64,000 nucleotides of DNA. It comes from Hexactinellida sp. DTS-2022. Lineage: Eukaryota; Porifera; Hexactinellida. Below are positions 23,171-34,989 of the stretch, in pieces (position 1 is the first letter of the stretch; every line of letters starts with the position of its first letter). Location: NCBI GenBank assembly GCA_028753945.1, contig JAPNXP010000010.1:1739042-1803041 (forward strand), written 5' to 3'. The notes under the pieces are model-generated. The model searched no databases, was not told the DNA's origin, and saw only the letters and a program-made list of their open reading frames with translations. The position numbers and the translations under genes are program-made.

Positions 23171-23984
23171 CATGGGCGGCAAACCCGGGGGGGCAGGGGG
23201 AGCCCGAGCCCCCCCTCGTGTCAAACCCGGGGGGGGGCGAGGGGGGGCTCTTGAGGGGGGCCAGGGGGTGGAGGGTTTTGGTCAAAGGACCTGACGAGCA
23301 GGGTGACCAAATGTCCTATTTTTAGAAGGACAGTCCTCAGCCAGTCATGCTAATTGCTTTCTACACTGTGTCCTTTTGTATCTTTTAAAAATTTGTTTAC
23401 AGTCTGTTCAGTCTAATAATCCTCTCCTCTACCTGTCTAAATAACTTTGTTGTACAACCATACTAAGAATTATTAAAGTACACTAGCCCATGTCCTTGTA
23501 CAAAAGCCTTTATTCTCAAATGTTCTACTATACTTGGTTTCTCAACCTGCGATCTCTTTAATTTTAAACGTGTCCTTCTTTTAAAGTAGTCATCTGGTTA
23601 CCCTGCTGGAGGAGCACCTAACTTTGACAATTAACCCAAAACTTCTTGGAAAAACTTTAAGGAATTTTAAATAAACAAATTGGCAAATTACCCATTTTGT
23701 GAACTTTTTTAATTCAAAACTTGCGTATGCTGATTTGTTAATATTAATATCATTTATTATTTTATGAATTTTTCAGCGTTTATATCTCACAGTATTTAGC
23801 ATTTATAGCTGTATCCTATGAATGATCAATACCCTCGGAAAATCAATGATTATTATTTGAAGAAAAATACAGTGCATAATTTTAGTCGATTATGCATTGT
23901 TGTTATTAAAACTTCCATAAAATTTTATTAAAGGTTTCGAGTCCCCCCTAAGTTTTGGACTTTTTTAAAAGTTCGGCGCCCCTG
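23171..23984. mobile_element. hAT-like MITE inside the left arm of P4
   Basis: 814 bp starting CATGGGCGGCAAAC and ending TTCGGCGCCCCTG, with perfect 8-bp duplication CTCTTATC (23163-23170 and 23985-23992). Removing it restores continuity with the right arm of P4. G-rich left part (23186-23275). A relative with better ends lies at 27979-29158. Confidence 0.9.
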
Positions 23985-24504
23985 CTCTTATCACCAGATA
24001 ATATCCACTACTACGTAGTCAGGTATGGCGAATCCATTGGGACCATTTTCGAGTTCCTTAGGAATGTAGTTTTGTGCTTTTGGCCCTATTTTATGTTAAC
24101 GGTAGCATTATTTCTATTCATTAGATATATCCAAATATCTCGACATTAATTCATATTTTATACTGTAATACTAAAAATTGTTGAAAGTGCTACTATACAA
24201 GTGCTACTATATCTGGGAGTTATTAACTAGTTTGCATGAAATTTAGAACAACATAGCATAACCATCATTAAATATTATGTAATTTTAATGCAACTACAAT
24301 TGAACGATATATGTGATTTATTAAGTACTGTTTACAATTAATTTGTTTATATATTTATTTTCACTCAATTTCTTTTCCCCCTCTCCCATGTTACTCGAGT
24401 CGTTTTATATAGGAAATTAAGGATTTATTCTCACTATATTATAAATGTTTCGTCTCCATTGGACTCATTTACTAATTTTCTTATTTCGTTTTGATTATTA
24501 GATA

Positions 24505-27075
24505 ATGCCTCACAAATGTTGTGTAGTCAAGTGTCGTGGAGACCAATGTTTTCATTTCCTTCCAATACTGATCTCAGACAAAGATGGATACAATTTATTA
24601 ACCGTGAAGGTTTTTCTGTTACTTCTTCTTCAAGAATTTGTATCGATCACTTCGAATCTAAGTACATTCTATGTCATTTATACAAAACTAAACTCAATAT
24701 GTCAATGAATCCTATACGAACTATTCATCAATACTCAATTCCTAAAAGCCAAGCAATTGTTCCTAAATCCATCAGAGAACCACCTACTAAACGTGTTGTA
24801 CAGTCTGATTGCGAGATCAATTTAGGTGTGCTGATATTGAGGACGTTGTAAAATACATTAACACAGCAAGAGAATATCTAAATTTCACTCATTGTATAAC
24901 TGAAAGTGGTGTCACTGCATATCGCGTCGAAATCAATTTAGGAATAGCTCAGGTAAATAATGCATTCACATTACTAGTGTCCTGCATGTTAAGCTAAGTT
25001 TTCAAAATTCTTCGATACCACTACCAGATTATATTGCCAAATCAGTGAACTGTAAAATTACGTATTTAGACATGCTCACCAATTTACCAAACTATTGCAG
25101 AAACTTTACGAATAATTTTGATTCTGAGCATGTTAAAGAACTCCTCCATCTTTGTAATTACCACCCTAAGTCTTGTAAATATTCTTCACATGTTATTAGA
25201 TTCGCTCTCAAATTACGTGACACATCTCATGCAGCATATAGATTACTACATCATTACATCCCCTTACCTAGTGAACGACTATTGCGAAATCACAAATCAG
25301 AATCTATTGCCAGTGATAGAGCAGTTGGTAAACTTCGAGATGAAGGGTCTTGTGGGAATGATGTAATGCTTCTAACAGACGAAATGCATCTTCAACTACA
25401 AGTGCAATTTGATGGCCGAGATCAAGTTGGTTGTAACGAAAGTCTTGAGATGTTTAAGAGCATTCTATGCTTCATTGTTGTATCTCTTAAAAAATCAATT
25501 CCCCATATTATTAAAGCGATACCGATTGTCAAGTTATCAAAACATATCATATGTGATGGAATGCTCAATTGTATCAAGATTCTGAATGATGCTGATTTCC
25601 AACTTCGTTGTGTAATTTCGGACAATCACCAGTCTAATGTTTCCTCTTTCAATACACTAATGAAAGGTTTCCCTATCAATGGCAAAACTATTGAATGAAG
25701 AATCCTATGATAGAAAAAATTATTTACTCATTTTATGATACTGTTCATCTCGTAAAGAATATTCGAAATAATTTACTTGGCAGGCGTTACTTTACTGTTC
25801 CTAAATTTGAACTCTCTCTTGGATGTACATATTATTCAGCGATCCAGAGGGTCATGTCCGATGGTGTAGCCTCCACAAAGTGCACGATTTTGATCATTCT
25901 TTGAATTGTCACCTTCGCAAAGCTCCTGCACTGAACTATTCAGTACTATATCCAGGTAATAACAAACAATCAGTTCCTCTAGCGCTAGCCATATTTGATT
26001 CTAAAACGATGACTGCAATGAGGAATCAGATTACGTAACCCCAGCTTTTTTAGAACTTATGAATGCATGGTGGTTAATTGTTAATGCGAAAGAACGGTAT
26101 CATCCAAACCCAATTGGTAATGCGATACATGCCAATACCTAGGACAACATATGTAAGCTTATCTAAGGCATGAATCAATGGCTTACAATTTGGAAAGATT
26201 ATGAAAGACTTGGCTTGTCGAAACAAACCTCTAACGCATTAATTACCACCAACAAGCTATTTCTGACTTGTCATCTGAATTAATCAAAGAAGGTTATATA
26301 TATGTGTTAACTGGCCGATTTCAAACGAATCTTTTGGAAAGGCATCACTCGCAATACAGGCAAATGAGTGATGGCCGTTTCCTAGTCAGCTTGACTGAAG
26401 TTCTTAGGTCTGAATTAATTTTATCGTACAAGATATTACAAACACGATATAGATTATACCAAATTACATTACTCTACAACTTATGCTATCAATAAGAAAA
26501 TTACTGAGTTTATGGCTATATATCTCAATAGTACAAAAGACGTTGTGGCCTACATTTCAGGTTATATTACTCGTTCACTTCTTAAACTATCTAAATGCCA
26601 AAAATATTCTGATCTTCTTCATAAAGATTCCATGACTACTTCTTTTGTTAGCGCATTAAATAGGGGCGGCCTTCAATTACCTTCGTCAGTCCTCCACAGT
26701 TATGTAGAAACAGCATTTTGCGTTGTTCAGTATTTAGAAACAAAGATCCTAGCTACTATGTTGCCATTGAAGATTCTCATTTACCGTCTACTTGAGGTGA
26801 TGTCAAACGAATGGGATACTACATTTGCTTGTGAATCACATTACGTTGCACTCCGAAATAAAACAAATTCTATTATTGCTAACATCTACCTAACTGGACT
26901 TTCAAGGGAAAACATTGAAACTAGGCGCAAAGATCAAGTAGAATCATTTAAGACTAACAAACTAAAAAATAATCTATTAGGTATGAATTTGTTTAAATGG
27001 TACTTTTGTAGTATTATATATATATTTCCTCTAAATGAACACAAATTTTATGCTGAAGTTGAACTACTAATATAG
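24505..27075 (+). pseudogene. THAP-domain P-type transposase (P4 lineage), THAP9-like
   Basis: A C2CH THAP finger is readable across an early frame change near 24543: MPHKCCVVKCRG, then RQRWIQF, ICIDHF. A helix-rich stretch (YSSHVIRFALKLRD) precedes the catalytic domain. The acidic triad can be placed: Asp in LLTDEMHLQL (25378), Asp in VISDNHQSN (25621) and Glu in NLLERHHSQYRQMSDGRF (26337). The last motif is typical of THAP9-like P transposases and differs from the LEHHFGLYR of P1-P3. At least five frame changes (about 24543, 24830, 25010, 25695, 26500) and several stops inactivate it. A stop separates the body from 26512-27075, which holds VVAYISGYITRSLLK. Confidence 0.85.
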
Positions 27076-27397
27076 AGAATGAAGTGCTATTTAGTAGCAC
27101 TTTCAACAATTTATAGGATTACAGTTAAAATATGAATTAATGTCGAGATATTTGGATATATCTAATGAATAGAAATAATGCTACCGTCATCATAAAATAG
27201 GCCCTAAACCACAAAACTACATTCCTAAGGACCTCGAAAATGGTCCCAATAGATTCGCCATCCTGACTACCTAGTAGTGGATATTATCTGGTGATAAGAG
27301 TACTAGATTATACTAGAGAGAGTATCCAATAATTGACATTTTTTCCATTTTCGGTTAGTTGCCCATCTGTACATATATTAAGTAGTCCATAGTTCAA

Positions 27398-27978
27398 CTA
27401 TCAGTGTATCCGACATCTTCCACCTTTTCACAATATCAATTAGCAATTAAGAATCCAATATATATTGTATACACAGTGGTATTTAAGTCAATTGAACTGT
27501 ATGTGTAATCATAATGCCATTATTATACACAATGGAACATCCTTGCATGCAACATTCTTGTATCGTCTATGGTGGGATGTTGCATGCAACTTTGTTCCAT
27601 TTGTGTATGTTGCCTTGTTGCACCAACATTTGCGTGCAACAAAGTATAATAGCCTATGGTGGTCTTAATGATAACGAAAATATTCCTAATAAAAAGAAGG
27701 CTTGATTTGTATTTGGGGGCCTCCTCCTTTTACCCTCACAGCTGCCCTATCCTCTCCATGGATACAATGGAAATAATAAATCCGCATGTACTAAATCACC
27801 AAAATCTTTGTATTACATAAGGATTTGCAACTAAACCTATTATAATTTTGTTAACATTGATGCTCCCTGACAATGCGGTTTCCAAACTAATAAAAATCAT
27901 GGTGACCAAGTGATCATTCATATTTAACTATATTACAGAGAACTCCCAACATAAAGAAGTCGAAGAAATATATCAGGT
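27398..27978. other. Non-coding stretch with TGTTGCATGCAAC palindromes
   Basis: Between 27540 and 27650 the motif TTGCATGCAA or TGTTGC occurs five times in both orientations, including TTGCATGCAACATTC and ATGTTGCATGCAAC. Similar TGTTGCA ends occur in the elements at 30394 and 51671. No gene; the two overlapping open frames share this repeat. Confidence 0.5.
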
Positions 27979-29158
27979 CAGGGGCGCCGAAACTGGGGTG
28001 GAAGGGTGGGTTTAACCCACCCTGTTAATGCTCAATATTCCAATCAATAGGTTTTTATTCAATTGACCAAAGAAATTGCTGTTATCCAAGATACAATTTG
28101 TTTTAGATTATTTCACAATTTGTCACCAAATTTTTGTAAGTTCATAGATAATCAGAATGTATAACAAGTATATGTTATCTATAACCCTTCTAAAGGTTTC
28201 TAATTAATGATTATATATAATTTCTTTTAGTTCCACGTTTTTTTAATAACGAACACTAATTCAAATTTCAGGCTGAAGTTCCTTTTTTAATTTGTCAATT
28301 CAGCCTCAAAGTTCCTTTATCGGTTCCTTAATTTTTTGGGCTTAATTAACATTGTAACGTTGCTATTTGACAATATTGAATTAATCTTATAGAAATTTTT
28401 TAGTAAATTTAGAAATAAATTAGGTTTGCGTAGATGTAATAATGAATTATATCTCAGCCTAGAGTTCCTTATAAAGGTATTCCTTATAAACAAAAAACGT
28501 GTATTCTCGATATTAGTCTTATTGAAAAATATTTAATTTATGTATATCGGGAAGTACACTAACCAGCCAAAAGTATTTGAACAATTGGAGTTTTAATGCA
28601 AACTGCAATAATCGTCTGGTAACTTATTAGAGGCTGTTAGACTTATCTGAAATGACTATAAATATCTTGCTATAGTTGTAAATTAAATAATATTTTGAAT
28701 TCACGTGATTTTAGTTAATATCCATGAAGTGGCATAAGTGTATCTGCCACGTGCCACTTGTGGCACAAGTGGCACAAATGGGAATGTGGCTGTATTCCAG
28801 TAGAGAATAAACGTAATCATTTGAAATTATGCTCGTAGAGTAATTCGCCCATGTGGAATTCAAATCTGCAATCAGAACTTCTATATTCCCATTCCATCTT
28901 GATGATCAGAAATTATATATTTAATTAGCTAATTATATAGTTAATGAGTTTAACACCACGATATAAAAGTAAATTCAAAAAATTTGCTATTTTATAATAC
29001 TTCACAAATCGTTTTATGTAAATTGCAGTGTTGATGCATCTACCAATGCTATTCTGCTGATAGAAGCTTGAATGTATAAATACAAATTATTGCTGTTCAA
29101 ATACTTTTGGCCGGCTAGTGTATATCCAACCTGATACAAATGAATTCAGGCGCCCCTG
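27979..29158. mobile_element. hAT-like element without transposase
   Basis: 1180 bp, ends CAGGGGCGCCGAAACTG and (minus strand) CAGGGGCGCCTGAATTC, flanked by the perfect 8-bp duplication TATCAGGT (27971-27978, 29159-29166). A Tc1-like MITE (28557-29120) is nested near its right end, so about 610 bp is its own sequence. Confidence 0.93.
28557..29120. mobile_element. Tc1/mariner-like MITE, copy 2 (nested)
   Basis: 564 bp inside a TA duplication. The left end is CACTAACCAGCCAAAAGTAT; the right end on the minus strand is CACTAGCCGGCCAAAAGTAT. Inside, GCCACTTGTGGCACAAGTGG forms a short palindromic array shared with the other copies. Confidence 0.93.
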
Positions 29159-29166
29159 TATCAGGT

Positions 29167-29884
29167 TCCCGCGATTAACGAAGTACGCTCAATCTAATAA
29201 CGAAATGAATATAAGGAATTCCCCTTTCAATTAAACATTACCCAATATTGCCAGGGCCGTAGGGAGTGGCCAGCTTAGGTTGATATTCTGATTAGTGCCG
29301 TGGTTTACCTACACTTCAAACTGACCCATAATTTTACCTTGATAAGGGCCTGTATAGCTCATGAGAGTTAAATTCACTCACTCACAAGGAACTCTGGTTA
29401 CAACGAGCTCCATTGAAATATGTCTCTTCATAATTCTGCATCACGAGCAATTAAATATGATGGAAGTTCACTGTACTTAGTCATATACAATATAACAACA
29501 AAGTTGCATCGTTTATGGTGCTTAGTTTACTTGAAAATAATTAAAGTTAATTACCAATCAGAAATTAATTGAATAGGTAAGGTAAATGTCAAACTCACTT
29601 GGATCCAGAGCTAAATTACTTACATACTTCATCTGCGTAGTTGACAGTCTCTTGCATCGTAGAAAAACCACCGTCTCTCTCCACTGGGAATTAGCCGTTG
29701 ATGGTCACGTTTCCATTATATGGACACACCACAATTGTGATTGCCGTGCCTGAATAGCCTAGAGCAGAGGGCCCACAAAGTTCGATGTACCTTGCCTTTG
29801 AACCCTTTCGAAAGTGCTGTGACTGTGAGCTGTTTAAATCGTTCCAACATCATCTGAAGTAGTTCCATACGTCATGTATTTCGT
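29167..29884. other. Unassigned; one possible exon near 29640-29770 (minus)
   Basis: On the minus strand GYSGTAITIVVCPYNGNV can be read (about 29756-29700), then a stop-interrupted stretch FPVERDGGFSTMQETVNYAD ending beside a donor-like GTAAGTAA (29625-29632). This may be a decayed tail of the OTU-like gene next door or an unrelated exon. I do not recognise it. Confidence 0.35.
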
Positions 29885-30345
29885 GTTATAAAACATGTTG
29901 ATATAGTGATCGAAGAAATTTTGGAAATTCATAATGGCTGGTTATATGTGGCTCTGTATAAACTTCAAAGTACCTCATGAATAGTGACACTTTAGTTTTG
30001 TATACAATATTGGCAACTTAGACATCGGCATCAAGAATAGCCTAAGCATCATAAATTTCAGCATCTGTTCCCCAAAAGGATTCACGAATGATATGTACAT
30101 GTGTAGTAAAGTATTGACGCAGTGTCATATGTTTAATTTTAAAATAACATTCTAGTTTCCTTGTTCCTTCACTGGCGATAAAGGGAGAAATGACAGAACG
30201 AAGCTAGGGTGGCTGTTTTCACTCCCAGTAACTAATTTGAATAGCCTTCGAAATAGACAATTAGTGTCTCCTTCGATATGTTCCGTTTCCCAAGGTTCAA
30301 AACCGCTAAGTGACTGCCCAAAGATATTAGATGGTAGGAAGTCTG
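29885..30345 (-). pseudogene. OTU-family cysteine protease relic
   Basis: Minus-strand reading gives FEPWETEHIEGDTNCLFRRL followed by FKLVTGSENSHPSF. This corresponds to the catalytic block of OTU deubiquitinase-like domains (normally GDGNCLFR...TGSE..H, with Cys as nucleophile). After a frame change near 30150 it continues YFKIKHMTLRQYFTTHVH and IIRESFWGTDAEIYDA, matching the WGTD.EI..A segment. The second Gly of GDGNC is Thr here, and stops (including after EIYDA) show it is dead. OTU domains of this kind often travel in invertebrate transposons, but no element ends were identified here. The P-type MITE at 30373 inserted just upstream. Confidence 0.7.
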
Positions 30346-30372
30346 CAAACTGATTCGTATAATATCCCCAAC

Positions 30373-32259
30373 CATGGCTTACTACATGTATATATATATG
30401 TTGCAGTACAAGTGCGTTTCAACGCCAAACGCGTTTGGCGCTTTTTAGTTCAGCCAAACGCGTTTGGCGTGTTTATATACGCCATTCGCGTTTCTAACAT
30501 TATTTCTTTTTATTTGTTGTTATTTAATTAATTAGTTAGAGTATTCACAAACAGAGTATATAATTAATATTCAAATATCTGTTCTACAATATTTACTGAA
30601 AATAATACCATTGCGACTTATACTAAATATTCAAACCCATCGTGAATTAAAAACAATTAACGTACAAACTAAGTAATTGAACAATATGTACTTGACCTAT
30701 ATGTACCTCGCGTAGAGGGAAATATAATTCCGAATAATTTTCAAAATTATTTGTATTGTTGAACAACATATGAATTAAATAACAACAAATAAAAAGAAAT
30801 AATGTTAGAAACGCGAATGGCGTATATAAACACGCCAAACGCGTTTGGCGTAGAAACGCACTTGGCTGCAACATATATACGGCTGTCTATGTTCCCGACT
30901 TGGCATTTAAGGTTAAATTACCCCACGTGAATGAAAGTTCCTCTATTAATCTGTAATTGTTAGAAATAGAACCCTATACGATACAAAGCAATAATCCAAA
31001 AAGAAAATGTATTAACCTTTTTATTTTTTGTCGCTTTCAAAATTTGGCTAATACAAATATCCCATAGGGCGATTTCCAAAACTGGTGTTCGATATTATGC
31101 GGTATTTTGGGGATGCGGCCATCAATCTTTGTTATCAGAACCAATATATAAAGATTATAAGCGTCCGGAGTCGGTAGTCGGTTTACATTCTTGGATTATG
31201 ACTCCGAAATAATTTTTTCAAACATTTTATCAAAAATAGCATAAAAACTTGACCTTTTTAATCATTTTTTGAGTTCAAAAGGTCGCAATTTTTATTATTT
31301 AGGTCAAATCAAAATTCTAAACCGGCCACCAACCGCCCATAACGATGATCTATGTGATATATCTTACAGAATATGTCTTAAGCTAATAATGATATGCCAA
31401 ACCACACACATATCAGGTGGAGTCTGAACAAATCCCCCTATGGTACTTTTGTATTACCATAAACTGCAAGCCCCATAAAATCGAATTTATAGAAGTTAAT
31501 TCAATTTCGTTCTCAGTTTCGATATAGCTATAATGTCCTCTATCATATATGTGAAAATCAAACACCTAACTTCAAAACAAAATTTATGTGGTTTTTGCAA
31601 GAATCTGCCGTAATTATTACACATTCCTAAGACATTCCAGCGTTGCTATGGAAAAATTCTTCCAAATATGGACATGTTATATATCAAATTGCTGGAAATT
31701 TAACGCAGATTACCAATATAGTGATAATAAGTTGATTGGAGCTGATTTGAGAAGTTAGCTCCAGAAATGTGGGCGATTTACTAAGGAAAATCAGAAAATG
31801 CAACCAGTGTAAAAAAATTTCCTCCCGGGTTTGGGATTGCAACTTTTTTTCTATGTTTATTTGGGTCCAGAAGAAGACTCTAGTGTAGAAATTGTTTGGT
31901 AACATTTTTTTTCAAGGTTTACCTATAATGTGAGGTAAAATTTCCTAACTACTATTTTAGTAGTCCTATTATAAAATTATTAGAAAGTAGGAAGTAACTG
32001 AAATTTATGATATTTGCATTTTTTCATTTTATCAAAAATTGTTACCGTCATCATTAAATGGCGCCTAAAATAGCTAAACCACAAATCTGAGATTCTCAAA
32101 AGTGGTTCCAATCGTTTCACAATGTTTGATTACCTCATATACAAGTCCAATAACCACAATAGAAGGCATGGTTTAGCTTTGAATGAAATATAAAACTGGC
32201 CTTCTTGTTTGAAGGCCAAGTCGGGAACATACACAGCCGTATATATATAGTAAGCCATG
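30373..32259. mobile_element. P-type MITE (CATGGCTTAC family), copy 2
   Basis: Ends CATGGCTTACTACATG and (minus strand) CATGGCTTACTATATATA. Flanks CCCCAAC (30366-30372) and CCCCAAT (32260-32266) agree at six of seven positions. The right arm (32041-32259) with TGGTTCCAATCG, GTTTGATTACC and GAAGGCCAAGTCGGGAACAT matches the arms of the 48964-50313 copy. The left arm is split by the element at 30394-30878. Confidence 0.82.
30394..30878. mobile_element. MITE with perfect CGCCAAACGCGTTTGGCG palindromes (nested)
   Basis: About 485 bp. Inverted ends TATATATGTTGCAG and CTGCAACATATATA are followed by CAAGTGCGTTTC and ~90 bp of matching arms. The 18-bp self-complementary block CGCCAAACGCGTTTGGCG occurs at about 30422, 30452 (one base short) and 30831. 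It lies inside the left arm of the P-type MITE at 30373. The superfamily is unclear. Confidence 0.82.
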
Positions 32260-33640
32260 CCCCAATAAATATCATTTACTACGCTGCCAATTTTCATCTG
32301 TCACATTGATTTTTGTGTCCATCGGTGTGTCCTGAAATGATTCCCATAGCATTGTATTTAGATACTGCATTGCCTAATATCATTAATTCGTTTTACAATA
32401 TATGCATATTAGTTCAAACATTTAATTTTAACTGAATTGAGTTGTATGAGTGAGTGTATTATTAGATTATTTGAAGAAATCCAGTACTTTGTGTGTGTAT
32501 CTAACACGTTGGTTATCTGTATAGCTAGGGTAGAGATTTGTTGTTCAGCCAAGTATTATCTCCATAATATTTATTTCTATAATAAATGGATAAATGATAA
32601 TTTGCAGTTATCATATCAATAATTATTAACATACGATTTCCTCTTCTCTTCCACTCTCAAAAAGTAGAATAACAGGGCGTTGGGAGTGTAGTCGTGTGCT
32701 CTGTGTAAGTTGTTGTGCAACTCTTCTTGTAGAGGATTTATTAAGTTTTCTACGTTGTTCTGCTTTAGAATCTCCTACTATTTACAAATTGAAAACAATA
32801 TTTACTGTGTGTTACCAATATTCGGGAATGACGTCATGAAGGTGTAAATCTAAACTAACAATGAGCGCCAATAAAGAAAACACTCAATGAATTAGACAGT
32901 AGATGTAAGAACGGAACCTTACTTTTAAGTTATTAAGGTGTTCACATATGGATTCCGTAGAAATCCTGAAGAGATTCTGGCACATGTAAAATGGAATGTT
33001 TTAACATTAACCATTTTATGTTAAAAATAACTACTCAATCACAATAAATTTACCTGTTTATTCTTACGCTAGTATCGAGGGTTACTTGCTTCCTAGTTTT
33101 GTTGGGAATAGGGAATCTTTCAAAGTACAGTAGAACCTCGTTAATATGAAAACCAACGGACGGTAAATTTGTTCGCATTAACCGGATTGATACGAATTGA
33201 ATAGCCATTGTAGGAACTTGATTTTGTGGAACTGTTTGTTTGTCTTATTTGTATTCGTATTAATAGTGTATGTACTAATAAGGTTATACTGTAAGGTGTT
33301 GTGATATGGATTGTAATGTTTTGTCCTTCTTGGCTCCAAATTCTGTTTTATAAACTGTAACATGGATTTCTGTTACTTTCGACACCAAGTAGGCACAATA
33401 TTTTTGTTTGCTTATTTGTTTTAGGCATGTATTCTAGTTTGGGCATGTTGGTATAGATGATCTTATCATCCTTCTTTAGTGGAGCACTGATTGCAAGGAG
33501 AATAATTATAATAGAAAGAATGAATCGAACATTAATAACAAGATTGACTGTGTAGTAAGTATTAATTAAATATTGTCATCAGTTCAACTAACTGATTAGT
33601 CTAAACTTTCTTATCATATTATATCTTCTGATTGAGTTGT
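32260..33640. other. No gene recognised; single pogo-type end at 33131
   Basis: CAGTAGAACCTCGTTAATAT at 33129-33148 followed by AACCAACGGACGG resembles a pogo/Tigger terminal repeat, but I could not pair it with a right end. The rest is AT-rich without supported coding. Confidence 0.5.
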
Positions 33641-34734
33641 TCAAAATTGATACTGTCCATGCTGATTGATGTGCAGAAGTTCGCGATTCTTCGATGTTGG
33701 TGACTGCTTCGAGAGGAATATCAGGGGGTGGGGAAAATCTCGTTTATTCCTCGATATCATATAGTTGACCAAGACTTCATAGAAAATCGATTCTTCAAAA
33801 TCAACTTCTTCTTCGTCGTTGGTCTGCAGGTTGTTAATGGTAGACAAGAGATCTTGATAGCGGGACACTCTTCCCCACATGACCTTAAATGAAGTTTGTC
33901 CGAGGGATCCTTTCTTACTGGAGTTTATTACAAAAAAGTCTGTTTGAGTAGTTCGGTTCAATGTCCCCTATCTGACTCTCCAATTTAAGAAATTTTCTAT
34001 GTATAATTTCGTAAATGGGTTTTAATTTTCATATTATGAAATACTAACTGTTTCAGAATCTTATTGTGCGCTAAGCCGTTAGCCATCGGGTGATAAGCAC
34101 GAGTGCCTCGATTGTCAATTCCCAATTTCTGGTTGAATTCCTGAAATATATGTTAAGTACAATAAATAAATACAATTAACATACTGTAATTTAAGTGCGT
34201 AAAATTAGATAACAACCTTGGAAGAATCTAGCAAATAGAATTACATTATACTACTCACACCGTTTGCAAACACTTTCCCTTGGTCGTGCTGGATAATATA
34301 AGGTATTCCCAAATCGAGGGAAATATCCTTTAGATTCTAAATAACTTATTGTGAAATCTTAGTCTTGAGTGGGCGTACTACAACAAACTAGCTCAGGGAG
34401 AATACAGTGGATAAATGTGCTTAGAGCCGTCTTCACTTTCAGGTACAGTGGGGAATTAGGGGGAACAGTTGCACGTGCCCCCTCCCCCCCCCTTGAAAGT
34501 AAAATAGATACAAAATAAGGGATGCAACAAAAAGAAATTAGAGTAAACTACGCAGGATCCAAAAAGGCTACAATTTAGTCTTTCTTAGAAAAAGTGATAA
34601 TTAAAAAGGTTGTCTAAATAAGCTATACGAGTGTCTCAAATCAAAAAAATTCAGGAGGTATACCCCCAAATCGCCCCTTATTAATAGTACGCTCCGGTCT
34701 CAAAATTTCTAAAAAATCTCAAAATATGAAATTT

Positions 34735-34915
34735 TGAGATTTTTATCTCTTAGAGGGCGGGAGTTATGTGCAATTAAGTGAATTTCACAGTTCTCGAAAT
34801 GTGACAATGACGTCATGACTTGCCGAGGTGTGAGAAATTTTGAGTGGAAACTTCAACTTGTTGGCGTGTGCCAAAAGTTGTTGGCGTGAGCCCTAAATGA
34901 CAAAAATCACATTTT
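34735..34915. repeat. Dispersed repeat, copy 2
   Basis: Inverted partner of 1144-1320. GAGGGCGGGAGTTATGTGC, GTGACAATGACGTCATG and TGTTGGCGTG appear in the same relative order as in copy 1. Lies in an intron of the integrase-like pseudogene. Confidence 0.7.
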
Positions 34916-34989
34916 AAAATTGGAGCCTCTCAGACTCAAGTTAAAACCCCGAGATCGCGCGTTCTAGTCCTTATCTAAAGGAGTCTATG

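Larger units (their letters stand above)
23070..27390 (+). mobile_element. P-superfamily DNA transposon P4 (second lineage)
   Basis: Ends CATAGACTACTTAA on the left and (minus strand) ATGGACTACTTAATATATG. Both continue into CAGATGGGCAACTAACCG and then ~250 bp of matching inverted sequence. The left arm is split by a hAT MITE at 23171-23984. The 7-bp repeat AGTTCAA lies at 23063-23069 and 27391-27397. Its inner arm sequence, with GATGACGGTA and the ATTGGGACCATTTTCGAG segment, resembles the arms of the CATGGC MITEs at 30373 and 48964. Confidence 0.85.

Noticed and set aside
23171..23325. 71-codon Gly/Pro-rich plus-strand frame
   Set aside because: Spans the G-rich left end of a hAT-like MITE; composition artefact.
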